A DNA stretch of 64,000 nt from Plotosus lineatus (GCA_024760905.1 CM045733.1:65408501-65472500), one strand, 5' to 3'. Shown: positions 43,443 through 56,348, numbered from the stretch's first letter. A program made the numbers and translations. Notes: a model not told the origin generated them from the sequence alone.

Positions 43443-43832
43443 TGGGCAGTGGTGGCCTGGCGGTAAAGGTGCTGGATCACCGATCCTAAGGTTGAAGGTT
43501 CAAGTCCCACTTTCCACGGGTTGTCACTGCTGTCTTCCCTAGTGCAGCTAACTGGGTTATCAAATGCCAGCCATGTCTCTCACTGTCTGTGGTGAGGCTG
43601 TAAAAGAACCATTGCTGACTTTTTGTAAAAGAACCATTGCTGACTTTTTGTAAAAGAACCATTGCTGACTTTCGTCAAGAGTAGTTGCATAACCGTCAGT
43701 GTGTTTCTGTCCTGTGATGGCCTGGTGCGCTGTCCAGGGTGTACTCTGCCCTCGCTTGGAATCGGCTGGGATGGGCGCCAGCCTCCCTACGACCCTAATT
43801 AGAATTAAATGGTTTCAGAAAATGAATGAATG
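43443..43832 (+). mobile_element. SINE-A1 with triplicated 25-bp unit
   Basis: Full-length copy; the GTAAAAGAACCATTGCTGAC segment occurs three times in tandem (43600, 43625, 43650). Confidence 0.92.
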
Positions 43833-44636
43833 TTTAGCCTGCGTCTCTAACAGATATCCAATAAGTCCAATAATGTGGACCAAAATGTATGAGCGCCCTC
43901 TAGTGCCCTGGTGTTTATATACTTACATTCTGTATGTGCTGTCTTTTTTTTTTTTTTTTTTGTCTCTGAACATTTCTTTCATTGCCTAATATTAATCATA
44001 AAAATATTTTTAATCATAAAAATATTAGAAAATGTTCTGGTATATCTTTTCTTTTAAAGAACATGCCACCCAGTCTTAGTAACGACTTGCATACGATTCA
44101 AGTATTTTCACATTTGACTTTTTCCATGATTAATTTATTCATAACAACTAAATTTCCATTGCATTAACATTGCATAGATGTACCGCAGTCCAAGCATGCT
44201 GCTACATATTTTACACATTTAATCAGATATCACTGTGAAAAACACATGATTAAATGAAAATTTAGGGGAAAAATCAGAGCCAAGTCAAAAGCTGAGTCAG
44301 ACACAGACAGGGTTTGGATGCTGGTGCAGAGTTTATTGATTACAAAACCAGAAGGGCAAATCAAAAGCTCAGTCAATAGACAGGTGGAGTATCATGCGGT
44401 CAATAGACTAGTGATGTGAGGCTGGATACTGGAGTGTTGAGAAGTCGGGACATTTCAAGATGAATTGTACAGCCTATTTAAAGGAATACTGTCAATATCC
44501 AGTTAAAGCATGTTTAACTTCATTCATTCATTCAGTCATTTTCACACAGCTGTTGGTTTTCTGTCTTTACCGCTCGATATTTAAACATAGTTCTGTGATC
44601 TGAAAATATTTCACATACTATACACACCTATGTATC
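43833..44636. other. No recognised feature
   Basis: AT-rich DNA with a poly-T at 43946-43962. Nothing assigned. Confidence 0.45.
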
Positions 44637-44945
44637 TATCTGTCTGTCTGTCTGTCTATATCTGTCTATTTATCTAACCACCTGTCTGTCTGTGTCTGTC
44701 TGTTTATCTATCTAACCGTCTTGTATGTTTATCTATCTAACCGTCCATCTGTATGTGTCTGTCTGTTTATCTATCTAACGGTCTTTCGTCTGTCTGTCTG
44801 TTTATCTAACCGCTTGTCTGTCTGTGTCTGTCTGTTTATCTATCTAACCGTCTGCCTGTCTTTTGTCTGTATGTTTATCTATCTAACCGTCTGTCTGTCT
44901 GTTTATCGATCTAACCGTCTGTTGTCTGACTGTCTGTCTGTCTGT
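44637..44945. repeat. Degenerate CTGT/CTAT minisatellite
   Basis: Higher-order units of about 30-50 bases of the form 'TCTGTTTATCTATCTAACCG' plus CTGT repeats, six or seven times. Confidence 0.9.
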
Positions 44946-45549
44946 ATTATTATGAAAAAAAATTCTGCACAGCTTTTTGAAATAAATAAGCAGACATGAT
45001 CAACAAAGATGATATTTGAGAACTAATTAGCAAATTTTCGATGTGGTACTTTCAAACTTTGCACTGAGACTGGTAGATATAAAAATGTTCCTTATAATTT
45101 AAGATTTTGTTCTTTATGTGAGGAAAAACAATATCTATGAAATTGAAGATGAAATCCATGTAATACTTTATTGCAAAGGCTATACGGGTATAAGAAGTAC
45201 ATTTATTAAGTAAATATTTTAATTACCCCTTATCACAACACAGTTTTATTAATATTATGTCATCAACTGATATTAATGCAATCCGAAAGCTATGCCTATT
45301 TCTTATCCATGTTAAGAAAATCAGAAATTCAACTGGTCTACAACAATAGTTCATGCTTTCATTTATTCATTTTGTCTTGTATTTTGGGCTAATGGCCTTT
45401 TATTGAATAAAATGTCTGTCTGTCTGTCTGTCTGTTTATCGATCTAACCGTCTGTTGTCTGACTGTCTGTCTGTCTATATTATTCTGAAAAAAAAAATTC
45501 TGCACTGCTTTTTGAAATAAATGAGCAGACATGGTCAACAAAAATGATA
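44891..45549. repeat. Direct duplication flanking a LINE 3' fragment
   Basis: 44891-45013 and 45421-45549 are close copies ('GTTTATCGATCTAACCGTCT', then AAATTCTGCAC and 'TTTTTGAAATAAAT'). Confidence 0.85.
45016..45412 (+). pseudogene. LINE 3'-end fragment (family not assigned)
   Basis: Broken frames give FRCGTFKLCTETGRYKNVPY and LRFCSLCEEK then EDEIHVILYCKGYTGIRSTF, a cysteine-containing C-terminal region of a LINE ORF2. The end 'GGCCTTTTATTGAATAAAAT' leads straight into a TGTC repeat, which looks like the element's own 3' tail. Confidence 0.65.
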
Positions 45550-46016
45550 AAATGCTTGTTCACACCACAAGACAACTTGTTTCAGATTTCGCATATTCAC
45601 TGAAAGTGCTGATGAGATTAGAAGACATTTGAGAATAATGAGTTTGTATTTTCACATGGTGTGAATGTGACAAAAAAAAATACACAAAAATTTAAACACA
45701 TTTTTATTGCATCTATATCTATTTATTTTCCTCTAACATGACTAAAAAGCTGGAGTGGAAAAGCTGTGGCTTTGCATGTCTGTTCACACACGGAGCCCAT
45801 GTGAGTAAATAAATAATGCTGTTCTAGTTCAGTGTAGCATGTTGCTCTCATTCTGTCCTCTCATTTATCTAAGAATGTGACCTTTTATCACAACCCTACA
45901 AGTTCTCGCTATTCTGAAAGGCACAACTACAGAGAGACATGTAGGACACAGAAACAATTATTTCATAAAAATAAGTACAGATAAGTGTTATTCTGTGTGA
46001 GGACACAGCCAAAACG
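45550..46016. other. No recognised feature
   Basis: Intergenic; nothing assigned. Confidence 0.45.
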
Positions 46017-46262
46017 ATTCATTCATTCATTTTCTGCATCGCTCAATCCTAATTCGGGTCACCGGAAGGCTGGTTCCCATCTCAGCCCACTCTGGGTGAG
46101 GGCAGAGTACAACCTAGACAGCTCGCCAGGCCATTGCAGGGCAGAAACATATATAGCTCCCCTAGACAAAAGTCTGCAATGGTTCTTTAACATTCCTCAC
46201 ACCATAGACAGTGAGAGACATGGCTGGCCTCTGATAACCCAGTCAGCTGCACTGTGGGGTGT
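46017..46262 (-). mobile_element. SINE-A1, head missing
   Basis: GAAT tail at left, complete lower body, stops at 'CCCAGTCAGCTGCACTG'. Confidence 0.85.
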
Positions 46263-46690
46263 TGTGCACAGTCTGAGTCTGCTTTAAGAGTCGAGTACCT
46301 AAATATATAAGTAATCACCGTGTAAAATCAGACTTTCCCATAAAATCCTTGATTCGTTGCAAACCCTGTTTTATTTGCCGATGTGAGGATTCTGTGATCA
46401 GCATTTTTAGCTCTTCAATGGCATGTGGGTGCGTGCTTCATTTCTGGCGAGGAAAAAAAATCTGTCATTGATGAAAGAAATCAACATTTAAGCCACATTT
46501 AATCTAAAATATATGTGATGACTGGGAAACTAAAGTTCGCAAAAGATTTCATCATTTGACATGAAACAACTTATGCAGCATTATTTTTGGTTTGTGATCA
46601 AACAAAATTGACATACAGACCGAAGGCACAAGAGCCGGTGGCGGTACATGTACAAACGGATGGATGTAACTCAGGTTCTTGCATCACCCT
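46263..46690. other. No recognised feature
   Basis: Unique intergenic DNA. Confidence 0.45.
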
Positions 46691-46693
46691 GTA

Positions 46694-46905
46694 CTCAAAA
46701 GCAGAAGAGTGCAACCCTGATCCTGGAGGACCCCCTGTTCTGTGCAATTTAGTGCTTTGCCTGCTCTGTCACTTCCACTTTAATTCATGATGATGAGTTG
46801 TTAATTATCTAATTACTGTAGTTAAGTCAGGTGCGATGGGAACATTGACAGCACAAAAATGTACAAGGCAGGGAGACCTCTATACAGCCCTGCTAATACT
46901 TTCTG
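46694..46905. mobile_element. hAT-type MITE fragment, decayed
   Basis: GTGCAACCCTGATCCTGGAG and the matching 'GTACAAGGCAGGGAGACC' region recall a common fish hAT MITE; no clear duplication. Confidence 0.4.
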
Positions 46906-46962
46906 AAAGTTCATGTAGTGCAATATGTGTACTATTTCCAGGTTACAGATCAAACTACACAC

Positions 46963-46977
46963 ACACACACAAATATA

Positions 46978-47030
<53 letters not shown>

Positions 47031-47045
47031 GTATGTATGTATGTA

Positions 47046-47078
<33 letters not shown>

Positions 47079-47163
47079 GTGTATATATATGTATATATGT
47101 GTATATGTGTGTATACATGTATATAGATATGTATATATATATGTATATATATATATATGTATA

Positions 47164-47217
<54 letters not shown>

Positions 47218-47432
47218 TATATATATATATATATATGTGTATATATATATGTATATATATGTGTATATATATATATGTATGTGTATATATATAGATATGT
47301 ATATATATGTATATATATATATATGTGTGTGTATATATATGGATATATATATGTGTATATATATATGCACATACATATATATATACACATATATATACAT
47401 ATATATATACACATATATATATACACATACAC

Positions 47433-47476
<44 letters not shown>

Positions 47477-47575
47477 ATGTGTATATATATGTGTATATAT
47501 GTATGTATATATATATATATATATGTATGTATATATATAAAAAATGTGTATGTATGTATGTATGTGTGTGTGTGA

Positions 47576-47610
<35 letters not shown>
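46963..47610. repeat. Long TA/TG/TATG microsatellite
   Basis: About 650 bases of alternating purine-pyrimidine repeats (TATATG, TGTG, TATGTATG). It produces spurious ORFs in all six frames. Confidence 0.97.
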
Positions 47611-47611
<1 letters not shown>

Positions 47612-47649
47612 CAATCCAGCACCCTACACCACTAGACCACCACTGCCCT
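47611..47649 (-). mobile_element. SINE-A head fragment at microsatellite edge
   Basis: GCAATCCAGCACCCTACACC, ACCACTGCCCTA: the first ~40 bases of the SINE head, reverse orientation, directly joined to the TA repeat. Confidence 0.8.
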
Positions 47650-48495
47650 ATATGAGAGAGAGATGGATGGATGTTAGAATGAAAGAGGACTCAGTGAAAC
47701 ATGACGACTTCGGCTCTCACAGTCTCTTATTCAATCAATTCATTATTATTATATCTGAGAACTGTATTACCAGTGCAGAATACCTGGTGCTCAGCAGGTT
47801 AGCAACTCTTATTGTTCTTACTATAGTAGATAGAAAAAAACAGCTTCAAAATTTTATTACACAACTGGCTGCGGTTACTTCATTGACCTTTGAAAGTTAT
47901 TCTAGGACTTAATCATATTCTTCTTGAAGAAGACCTTTTAATGGTAATTTTCTTTTGCTGCTTTCAAGATAAAGAGATCTGTATTATTAACTGTTCCATG
48001 AACAATGAAAATCAGTTCAGCGGCTGTTTGTTTAGCAGCAATTATAAAAAGAAAGTGTAGAAAAGACAACCAAGGAATTATATTAAGCTATATTTGCATA
48101 TACTGTACCTACATATTGCCAGTATACACCTATATCTTTTAACCTATTTGCATATTAAAAACACTATACATATATTCACACCTATTCACACATACATATG
48201 TCAAAGGTGCCTTATAATTAAAAGCTGCATGATTGTAAAATGTTTTGATGTTCCAGACCTGCTCTAAACAGGAATATTGCACTGAAACTTAAACAAATAT
48301 TGCATTGTCCAGGAAGATGGTCTGAATGATGTTTATTCGGTAGGTGTGTGTGTGTGTGTGTGTGTGTGTGACCGTGGTGTGGTGCGTTAGCCTATAATGT
48401 AAGCAAAACAAGTTTTGTATCAGAATTGTTTACAATAGACTTAAGCTCATTGTTCTCAAATTTACAACAACTTAAAATATTGCTATTTACTGTTA
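47650..48495. other. Mostly unique; (GT)n at 48341-48370
   Basis: Nothing beyond the short GT microsatellite. Confidence 0.5.
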
Positions 48496-48768
48496 GGGCA
48501 GTGGTGGCCTGGTGGTAAAGGTGCTGGATCACTGATCCTAAGGTTAGGGGTTCAAGCCCCACTCTCAATTGGTTGTCAAAGGCCAGCCATGTCTCTCACT
48601 GTCTATGGTGAGAGGTTCATGTAAAAGCACCATTGCTGACTTTCATCAAGAGTAGCTGCATAGCCGTCAGTGTGTTTCCACCCTGCGATGGCCTGGAGTC
48701 GGCTGGGATGGGCCCAGCCTCCCCAGTTTTTTTTTTTTTAAGCTGTTCAGAAAATTAATCAATGAATA
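48496..48768 (+). mobile_element. SINE-A1 with internal deletions
   Basis: Head and B box intact; the GTGCAGCTAACTGGG segment is lost, and a poly-T (48727-48739) replaces the GACCCTAATTAGG part. Confidence 0.88.
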
Positions 48769-48781
48769 TTTGCTGTCACCT

Positions 48782-49151
48782 AAAAATCCACAAAGTAAAA
48801 TTCGCCCTCCAACCCCCCACTGACGTATACGTACATGTGTATATAATATCAATAAATACATATTCAATGCTATAAATGCTTATAATAACAATTAAACATT
48901 CAAAAATAATGCATAAGCTGTAAATAAGATATAAATACGCACGCATGCAGATTCGCACCTCACAAAAATGTAGTTTTGATGGGAGATTTTGGATTGTTTT
49001 TTGTTTTGTGTTTGTTTTGCATAATTGGCCTTATTCTTGTGGCATTTTCCTTCCTTAATTTCCTTATTTTTCATTTCGATGAATATTTAAAAAAACCCCG
49101 CGATGCACTGAAGCCGCATTAATTGAAGTGCGAAGTAGCGAGGGATCCCTG
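48782..49151 (+). mobile_element. Tigger-E MITE, left end truncated
   Basis: Starts inside the left repeat and ends 'GTGCGAAGTAGCGAGGGATC' CCTG followed by TA at 49152-49153. Confidence 0.8.
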
Positions 49152-49155
49152 TACT

Positions 49156-49509
49156 GTTATTTAAAGATATACAAAGGGCTAAACTGTGGGAAACAATTAG
49201 AAAGAATACTTGGAGAGTGCAAACCAACAATCAAAATATATCTTCTCCAAAGTCTAACAGAGTCCTCAATCTTCACGCCACATGTATAAATTTCATGAAA
49301 TTCTGCATATAGCCTACCTAGCCGAGGTAATACTGCAATGTACTGAAGTGTCACGGTCGCATAGCCACCCAGGCCACCACAGCCCGGAAAATACATTCAA
49401 ATAATCATTTCATATAACAGCCCTAACATTAAATTGTATTGCTATTTAAAAAAACAAACAAAAAAAAAACAGAAACAGACACAATAAAAGCATAAGGATA
49501 TAACTTTAG
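49156..49509. other. No recognised feature
   Basis: Unique DNA. Confidence 0.4.
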
Positions 49510-49850
49510 TAGGATGTAAATATGAACATATGCCCTGGATTCAAACCTCACGTCTGACTGGGACACTTCTGTAAGGTGGTTGCATGTTCTTTTCTGTGCT
49601 TGTGTGTGTTTCCTTCAGGTGTTTGGTTTCCTCCCCCACAGTCCAAAGACATGCACATGAAATCAGCTGGTTTCTCCGCCTACTCTACTGTATCATAAGT
49701 GCGAATGTGACAGTGAATGGTTGTTTATGTCCGTCCTAGCCCTGCAATGAATTAGTATCTTGTTCCGGGTGTACCTTGTCTCTCATTAAAATGTCAGCAG
49801 GGATTGGCTCCAGCTTCACCCACCAGCCCTGTTTGATAAATGCTACAGAT
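49510..49850 (+). mobile_element. SINE-C, diverged
   Basis: Body 'CCACAGTCCAAAGACATGC' near 49637, 'CCTGCAATGAATTAGTATC' and 'GGATTGGCTCCAGCTTCACC'. The head is decayed. Confidence 0.72.
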
Positions 49851-50382
49851 GACTGAAAGAACCCTGGCTTTCTATAAACACAAATGACCTGTTCTGTTTA
49901 TTAAAATACTCCACAATTATTATATCAACACTGACTTCCTTCCTTTTTATATCTACCCACCTTCCAAACCTGATTCTCAAAGATTTAAAGCTTAGAATTA
50001 ATCACCAACCACCATGAACGTCTAAAATTGTACATTATACCTAATCACGAGTGTATAATACAGGAGTGTAAGATTCCCAGGTTCGACAATCTCATACATG
50101 TTCCACACATTACCAACCTCACCCAGGCCTGATGAGTAGCGCTAATGACATAGTAATACACCCTGAACAACAAACTGGACTGCACAGATAACACACACAT
50201 CTGCTGTACAGGATAGTTCAGAGTACGGTTGACTGTGCAATAAGCTCCTCGAGCTAGTTTTTCTAGTCTATTTTCCCTGCTGTCGTTTTGGTAAACAAGT
50301 GGAACAATAGTGCCTGTCACCTACATGATAGTGAGCTCCAGATTCATCGTTAGCCAATGACTCATTCTACAAAATAACTCAA
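49851..50382. other. No recognised feature
   Basis: Unique DNA. Confidence 0.45.
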
Positions 50383-50556
50383 GGAGGTTCTTTGACATGA
50401 ACTTCTCACCACAGACAGTTCGAGACATGGCTGGCCTTTGATCATCCAGTTACCTGCACCGGACATGTAGCAGTGACAACTCAATGTAGTGGGGCTTGGA
50501 CCACCGACCTTGGGATCAGTCATCCAGCATTTTACCACCAGGCCACCACTACCCCT
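50383..50556 (-). mobile_element. SINE-A head and upper body
   Basis: From 'GGTTCTTTGACATGAAC' to the head 'GGCCACCACTACCCC'; the 3' end is missing. Confidence 0.8.
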
Positions 50557-50608
50557 TGACTTTGCATTCATTAATTACTTATTTTTCCAATAAGAAGGTT
50601 GAAGTTTA

Positions 50609-51102
50609 CAGGGATCCCTCACTTTTCACGGTTAATGGGGACCGAGACACCCCCCGCGACCGCCGAATTTCCGTGATGTAGGATTGACCCCCCCCCCGAC
50701 TGACGTATACGTACATGTATATAATATCAATAAATAAATATTCAATGATATAAATGCTTATAATAACAGTTAAATATTCAAAACTAATACATAAGATGTA
50801 AATAAAATATAAATACACACACATACAGAGGCGCGTGTGCACACAGACGCACACACACACATACAGATGTTTGCACACATAAAAATGTAAGTAGTTTTGT
50901 TGGGTGGGTGTTGGGTTGTTTTTTTTAGTTTTTTTTTTTTTTTTTTTGCACAATTGACCTTGTTTTGCAGCATTTCCCTTAATGTTTTCCCTATTTCCCC
51001 TTAATTTCCTTGTTTTTAAAATTTTCAATGAATATTTTTGAAAAATCCGTGAAATGCACTGAAGCCGCAGGAACCGAAGCGTGAAGTAGCGAGGGATCAC
51101 TG
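50609..51102 (+). mobile_element. Tigger-E MITE (494 bp)
   Basis: Starts CAGGGATCCCTCACTTTTCA, ends 'GTAGCGAGGGATCACTG', TA on both sides (50607-50608, 51103-51104). Contains a CACACA-rich middle and poly-T. Confidence 0.88.
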
Positions 51103-51104
51103 TA

Positions 51105-52247
51105 ACTGTATTGTGATCTATTAGCACTGCGTGCATGGGTAAATTAAGTGTATTATTTTCTAATGTGTTCTATATTTACTATAGTGCCCAAATCTTCCCT
51201 CGGGCATCTGTACATGTGTCTCACTATCAAACTATGACACTGATAAATATAGAATGATCACCATCTGGAATGTTCCAGATGTTTAACAATCTGTCTGATT
51301 TTAACAATGGTCTGTCTTTATAAATAAACGAGGAATTAATGTCTTAGATAGTTAAGGTGCTTCATGTAGACCTTTTTAGGAAAATTTTATTAGTATAATC
51401 ACACCTACACACACACACACGGCACCGAACGACTCCCCCATCCCTTGAAACACAGTTCACTTAAATGCTGTCTATCTCCCCAAAGTGTAATAATAGAGTT
51501 TAGTGCTAGACCCCAGATTCTGCAGCGAATCACCCTGTCTGTTCTTATTCCAAATCAGCATGTTTGGATGTCACCCAGCTCTTTTTCACATGAGCACAGT
51601 TATCCATCATCCCCTCAGAGTGCACAGTGCAGTCTTTCAAACAGAGGCTGGAATAAAGCCTCATTTCTCAAACCGCTAGCAGACACAGCCATAATGAACT
51701 ATTCCAAAGTGTGTCTTCCTTATATGAGTGACAGAGGGCATTAGGAGCATGGCAGTGAGAGCACTCGGGAACATCGCTATTATAGACCTGCCAGTGCTGC
51801 TGCTTTGACTGACAACTTGACACGTCCTTGAAATGCCATAATGAAAATTGTGGATTGTGACTGTGACCTTGTGAAACATGGAGAATGTTCCACTTAATGT
51901 GCTGTAATCCTCGTTGACCTTCACCTTGCTGTGAAATCGAGTTTATGTAACCCCTTTCTGATTATATCCTATTTCAGCATAATGGAGGATCATCAGCAGG
52001 AGTTATATAATTCGAGCCGTATAAATTACTCTGAGGTTCGACTATCATTTCCAAGGCAGTACAATGACATTGTAATGAAAATACAAATAAAATATTATAG
52101 CACTAAAATTTGATGTGAAATAAGAGTGTTAAATGTAGAACAACCAATAGACCAAGTGATGATACAATGACGCCACTGACATAAAATAAATCACAATAAT
52201 GACCCAATAGAGGTGCAATAGAAAAAAAACAAAAAACAATAGTCTTC
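51105..52247. other. No recognised feature
   Basis: Higher-complexity DNA (e.g. 51440-51960) with no splice-consistent exon that I could assign. Confidence 0.4.
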
Positions 52248-52764
52248 CAGGATCCCTCACTTTCCGTGGTTAATTGGGACCGAGACCCTCCATGACCGCC
52301 GGATTCCGCAAAGTAGGATCGATCCCCCTGACTAACGTATACGTACATATATATATATATGTGTATATAATATCAATAAATACGTATTCAACACTATAAA
52401 TGTTTATAATAACAATTAAACATTCAAAAATAATGCATAAGATGTAAATAAAATATAAATAGACTCACATACACACATTTTATGTGAGGTGCGCAACTGA
52501 GTGTGTGCACGCGCATCTGTGCAAGTAGTTTTGTTGGGGGGGTTTTGGGTTGTTTTTTTGTTTTTGTTTGTTTAGGGTTTTTTTTTTTTTGCATAATTGG
52601 CCTTGTTTTTGTGACATTTTCTTTAACTTTTCCCCTATCCTTCCTTAATTTCCTTATTTTTAATTCAATGGATATTAAAAAAAAAAAAAACAAACAAAAA
52701 AAAACCAAAACCTCTATGCACTGAAGCCGCATGAATTGAAGTGCGAAATAGCGATGGCTCGCTG
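52248..52764 (+). mobile_element. Tigger-E MITE (517 bp)
   Basis: Starts CAGGATCCCTCACTTTCCGT (one G fewer than other copies) and ends 'AATAGCGATGGCTCGCTG' before TA. Confidence 0.82.
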
Positions 52765-52949
52765 TATTACTAAAATGAAACACCCCCACCCCACCCTACA
52801 CATATTTTCCCCCATTTAAAATGACTAATCACACATAGGTGTATCAGATCAGGTCACATGATCAGAACATTATTACCCAGCATTTTGACTCTTCACTAGT
52901 GAACAAACACTTTCAGCAATGTATATTGTCAGAAACCAGGTTACTGTGT

Positions 52950-53408
52950 CAGAAATATACACTGCCATGCATGGAAGAAAAAAAAAATAAAAAATAGCGC
53001 ACAATAATATTTTCACGGAGAGCCTGTATCCTTGATCACAGTGTGCTACCTCCATGGCATTTGTTGCTCCAGTTGGTTGGGTCAAGGCTCAGCAACATTA
53101 ATGTGGTAATAACATGAAGCAGCTGATGAGCTGAATGTACTGAATGATCAGGTTATGACATCAATGGGCGTTTTCTTTATTGATGGCAAATATATAAAAT
53201 GGGGACTAAAATAATAAAAGAGTGGTTCAGTGAGCATAACGAATCATTTTTACAAATATAAACCCCCCCCCCCGAGTCTTGACCTTACCCTATTGAAAGT
53301 ATTCAGGATGTGCTGGAGAAGACTTTATGGGGTGGTTCAGTTTTCCATTGATTACTTCAAGATGTCAGTGATAAATGAACACAACACTGGATGGAAATAA
53401 ATAAATAA
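52950..53408 (+). pseudogene. Tc1-like transposase remnant (family differs from 13.3 kb copy)
   Basis: 'TTGGGTCAAGGCTCAGCAAC' (53077), 'AAGAGTGGTTCAGTGAGC' (53217), 'GATGTGCTGGAGAAGAC' (53308) and 'ACACTGGATGGAAATAAA' (53386) follow the order of a Tc1 transposase gene, with many stops and a C-run. Confidence 0.7.
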
Positions 53409-53429
53409 ATGTTATATTATTTAAGTTTG

Positions 53430-53645
53430 TTGCCTGGGGTAAGGTGCTGGATCACTGGTCTTAAGGTTGGGGGTTCAAGCCCCACTCTCCACGGGTTGTC
53501 ACTGTTTCCCCCAGTGCAGCTAACTGGGTTATTAATGTCCAGCCATGTCTCTCACTGTCTATGGTGTGAGGTTGTAAAAGAACATTTGCTGGCCTCCCAG
53601 TGATCCTAATTAAGATTAAGTGGTTCAGAAAATGAATGAATGAAA
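53430..53645 (+). mobile_element. SINE-A1, large internal deletion
   Basis: Head to 'GTTGTAAAAGAACATTTGC', then a jump to 'GGCCTCCCAGTGATCC' and the GAAT tail. Confidence 0.87.
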
Positions 53646-54677
53646 TAATGGCAAGATAATTTCTTTTCTTTTTTTTTTTGGAATCAACCCCAAAATCATC
53701 ATCTGTTGTAAATTAATTTTTACAGAAAACACTGATTTGCAAATAATCTTTGATCTTGATTGCACTCAGAACTACACAACAGGACATTTTTGATCGCACT
53801 TTACCGAGTCAATTTAGTTATTTCGAAATAAATACCTTTAAAAAGTTGGTTTTTGCCATACATTTTTCAAAACGCTGGGATGGAAAATCATTGAAGATAT
53901 AATTGGCTTTCGTGGCGCTTTAGCGGAGAACACCAAGGGATGAAATGTTTCAGGTGTTAGGTATTTTATCCCATTATTCTTCGAAGCAGGTCAGAAGGAT
54001 GTGCAACAGTACAGAATTGTGATTTATCATTTCAGAATTCAGCACACTCTCTTTATTGGGGTTCAATTCAGGACTACAGGCAGGTCAATCCAGCACCGTC
54101 ACCTGCATATATTCCTTTCCATAGTAATGCCACTGTAACGTGTGCAGAATGTTTTCACAAAATATTAATTTTCCTTTTTAAAAAAAAAAAAAATCTCCCT
54201 AGTTTAGTTGAGGCTCATTCCCACCTGTCAATTGTTGCCGGCCTATCACATGCAACCACCATTAACCTCTGTGACACTTAATGCTTTCACAATCCGCATC
54301 TTTACGAACTGCTGCACATGGGTGAGGAAAATCATTATCTTTGCAGCCCTTTGTACGAATGAGCTATCAGACATCCATGTGAGTGACAGGGAGGCGTGTG
54401 CATGCCATCCCCTGCTCCTCTGAGTGCTTGGACATTGGACATGGCATGCATCATAAACCTGGACTCCAACTTTCCACGTTCACCATAACAACATTCGAAT
54501 TCAGAGACCTAGAATATAGTTTTTCTTTCCAAGGCAGTAATAAAATGCCTTATCATTTTCACAACAGCTTTTGGGATTTTTTTTTTTTCATAATAACATG
54601 ATTATCTGAACGGTCCCGATTGCCTTTGGTCAGGAATACACAATATCTCTCCACAATATCTCTACACAATATCAGTT
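53646..54677. other. No recognised feature
   Basis: Unique DNA; poly-A at 54180-54193. Confidence 0.45.
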
Positions 54678-55027
54678 TCTCATCCATTTATTTTTTGTAA
54701 CCGCTTCATTCTAATTAGGGTCATGAGGAGGCTGGTACCCATCCCAGCTCCAGCTCACTCTGTGCAAGGGCAGAGTACAGCCTGGATGGCTCACCAGGCC
54801 ATCGCAGGGCGGAAACACGACGACGGCTTTGCAGCCTACTCTTGGCGAAAGTCAGCAATGGTTCTTTAACACGAACCTCACACCAGAGACAGTCAGAGAC
54901 AAGGCCGGCCTTTTATAACCCAGGTAGCTGCACTGGGGGGACAGTGACAATCTGTTGAGAGTGGAGCTTGAACGCCCATCCTTAGGATCAGTGATCCAGA
55001 GCCTTTACCACCAGGCCACCACTACCC
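54678..55027 (-). mobile_element. SINE-A1, full length
   Basis: Complete from 'TTTTTGTAACCGCTTCATTC' to head 'CAGGCCACCACTACCC'. Confidence 0.9.
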
Positions 55028-55046
55028 ATGTATCAGTTTCTGTATA

Positions 55047-55790
55047 AAGTGGTACCTCACCTTACGAAATTAATCCGTTCCAGAGCTTTTTTTTGTAAGT
55101 TGAACCGCATTTTACATGTAAAACACGTAATTCGTTCCAAGGCTCCCAATACTACCCCCGAAACCCTTTAAAAATTATAAAATCATACCTTTTAAGACCT
55201 CCTTCTGCTTCAATATCGTACCGATGGTAGGTGGGTTTGGCCATATTCCTCTGTGATATCACTCGAGCCCGTTTCTTCTTCTCACTGTGTGTGTGTTCGC
55301 GCGCGCACACGTGTTGACCATGTCTTCTTAGTAGAGTTATCTTACAAATGTTTATGGAAGGTTAAAAGCCTGAGTCAAGAAATAAAGCATAAAACAACAG
55401 TAATTCTGTCCTTTACACGAAAAGCATCATGGTGGATTCAGCTCTATAATAGGCAATGGGAGGTAGATGGGTCATTCCTCTGAGGCAATGATGTCCAAGA
55501 AGGCGTCCCTGTCTAAGATGGCGCTTGAGTGAAGGCGACATGAACGACATCTCAGTTGTTAGCCAATGGGAGGCCAGCAGGGCGGGATGTTTGAACGTCA
55601 TTGATAAGACAGCAGCTCGTGCATTGTTTGAATGGCGCGTTTTAATGTTTGAATGGCGCGTTTGAATTTTTAAGATGCCACTTTCGTAACGTGAACTTGT
55701 TTCGTATCCTGAGACAAAAATTTTAGGAAAATGCTTTTCGTAACCTGAATTTTTCATTTGGTGAGACTTTCGTAAAGTGAGGGACCACTG
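55047..55790 (+). mobile_element. Tigger-D MITE (744 bp)
   Basis: Starts AAGTGGTACCTCACCTTACG (first base changed), ends 'AAAGTGAGGGACCACTG' before TA (55791-55792). It has a TGAATGGCGCG repeat pair near 55630. Confidence 0.88.
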
Positions 55791-55792
55791 TA

Positions 55793-56337
55793 CTGTAATA
55801 CTGATTCGTCTGTATAAGGTTCACATTTCCACTGTGTGATGAACTGTCCCAGATGCCTCTGAGCCCAGAGAAGCTGACAGCTCTTCCTGATGTAGTCAGC
55901 ATAAGGCTTCCTTTTGCTCAGTAAAGTTTTAGCAGGCGTGACTCCATATGGTAACGCATGACTAAGGTTTACCAAAGTAATCAGAGGCACATGTGGTTAA
56001 ACCAGTTCTTGATGCAGCACATCTGATAGATCAGAGGTCTCAGGTATTCCAGCTTCGGCTTGTGCCCTTGCTGTTTACACGCTGAAATTCCTTTAGATTT
56101 CTGAAATCATTTAATGGACCATAGTGAGTGAAATCTCCAAATCCCTCGCTATTCTTCTTTAGAAAATATTGTTTTAAATATTTCAATAGCATTTTCATTG
56201 CATATGTACACAAATGAGATGGAGATATTTTGCACCTCAAAGTCTAGAACGTTCATGGATCCTGCTTTTTCATTGACGATTATAACCACTTGTTGGTATC
56301 TCCTGTTTCAAATAATGACATTTAATTTTTTAAACTT
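55793..56337. other. No recognised feature
   Basis: Unique DNA. Confidence 0.4.
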
Positions 56338-56348
56338 ATAACTAGGTG

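Noticed and set aside
46822..47655. Long open frames (up to 266 codons) on both strands
   Set aside because: They are translations of the TA/TG microsatellite in every frame; no protein.
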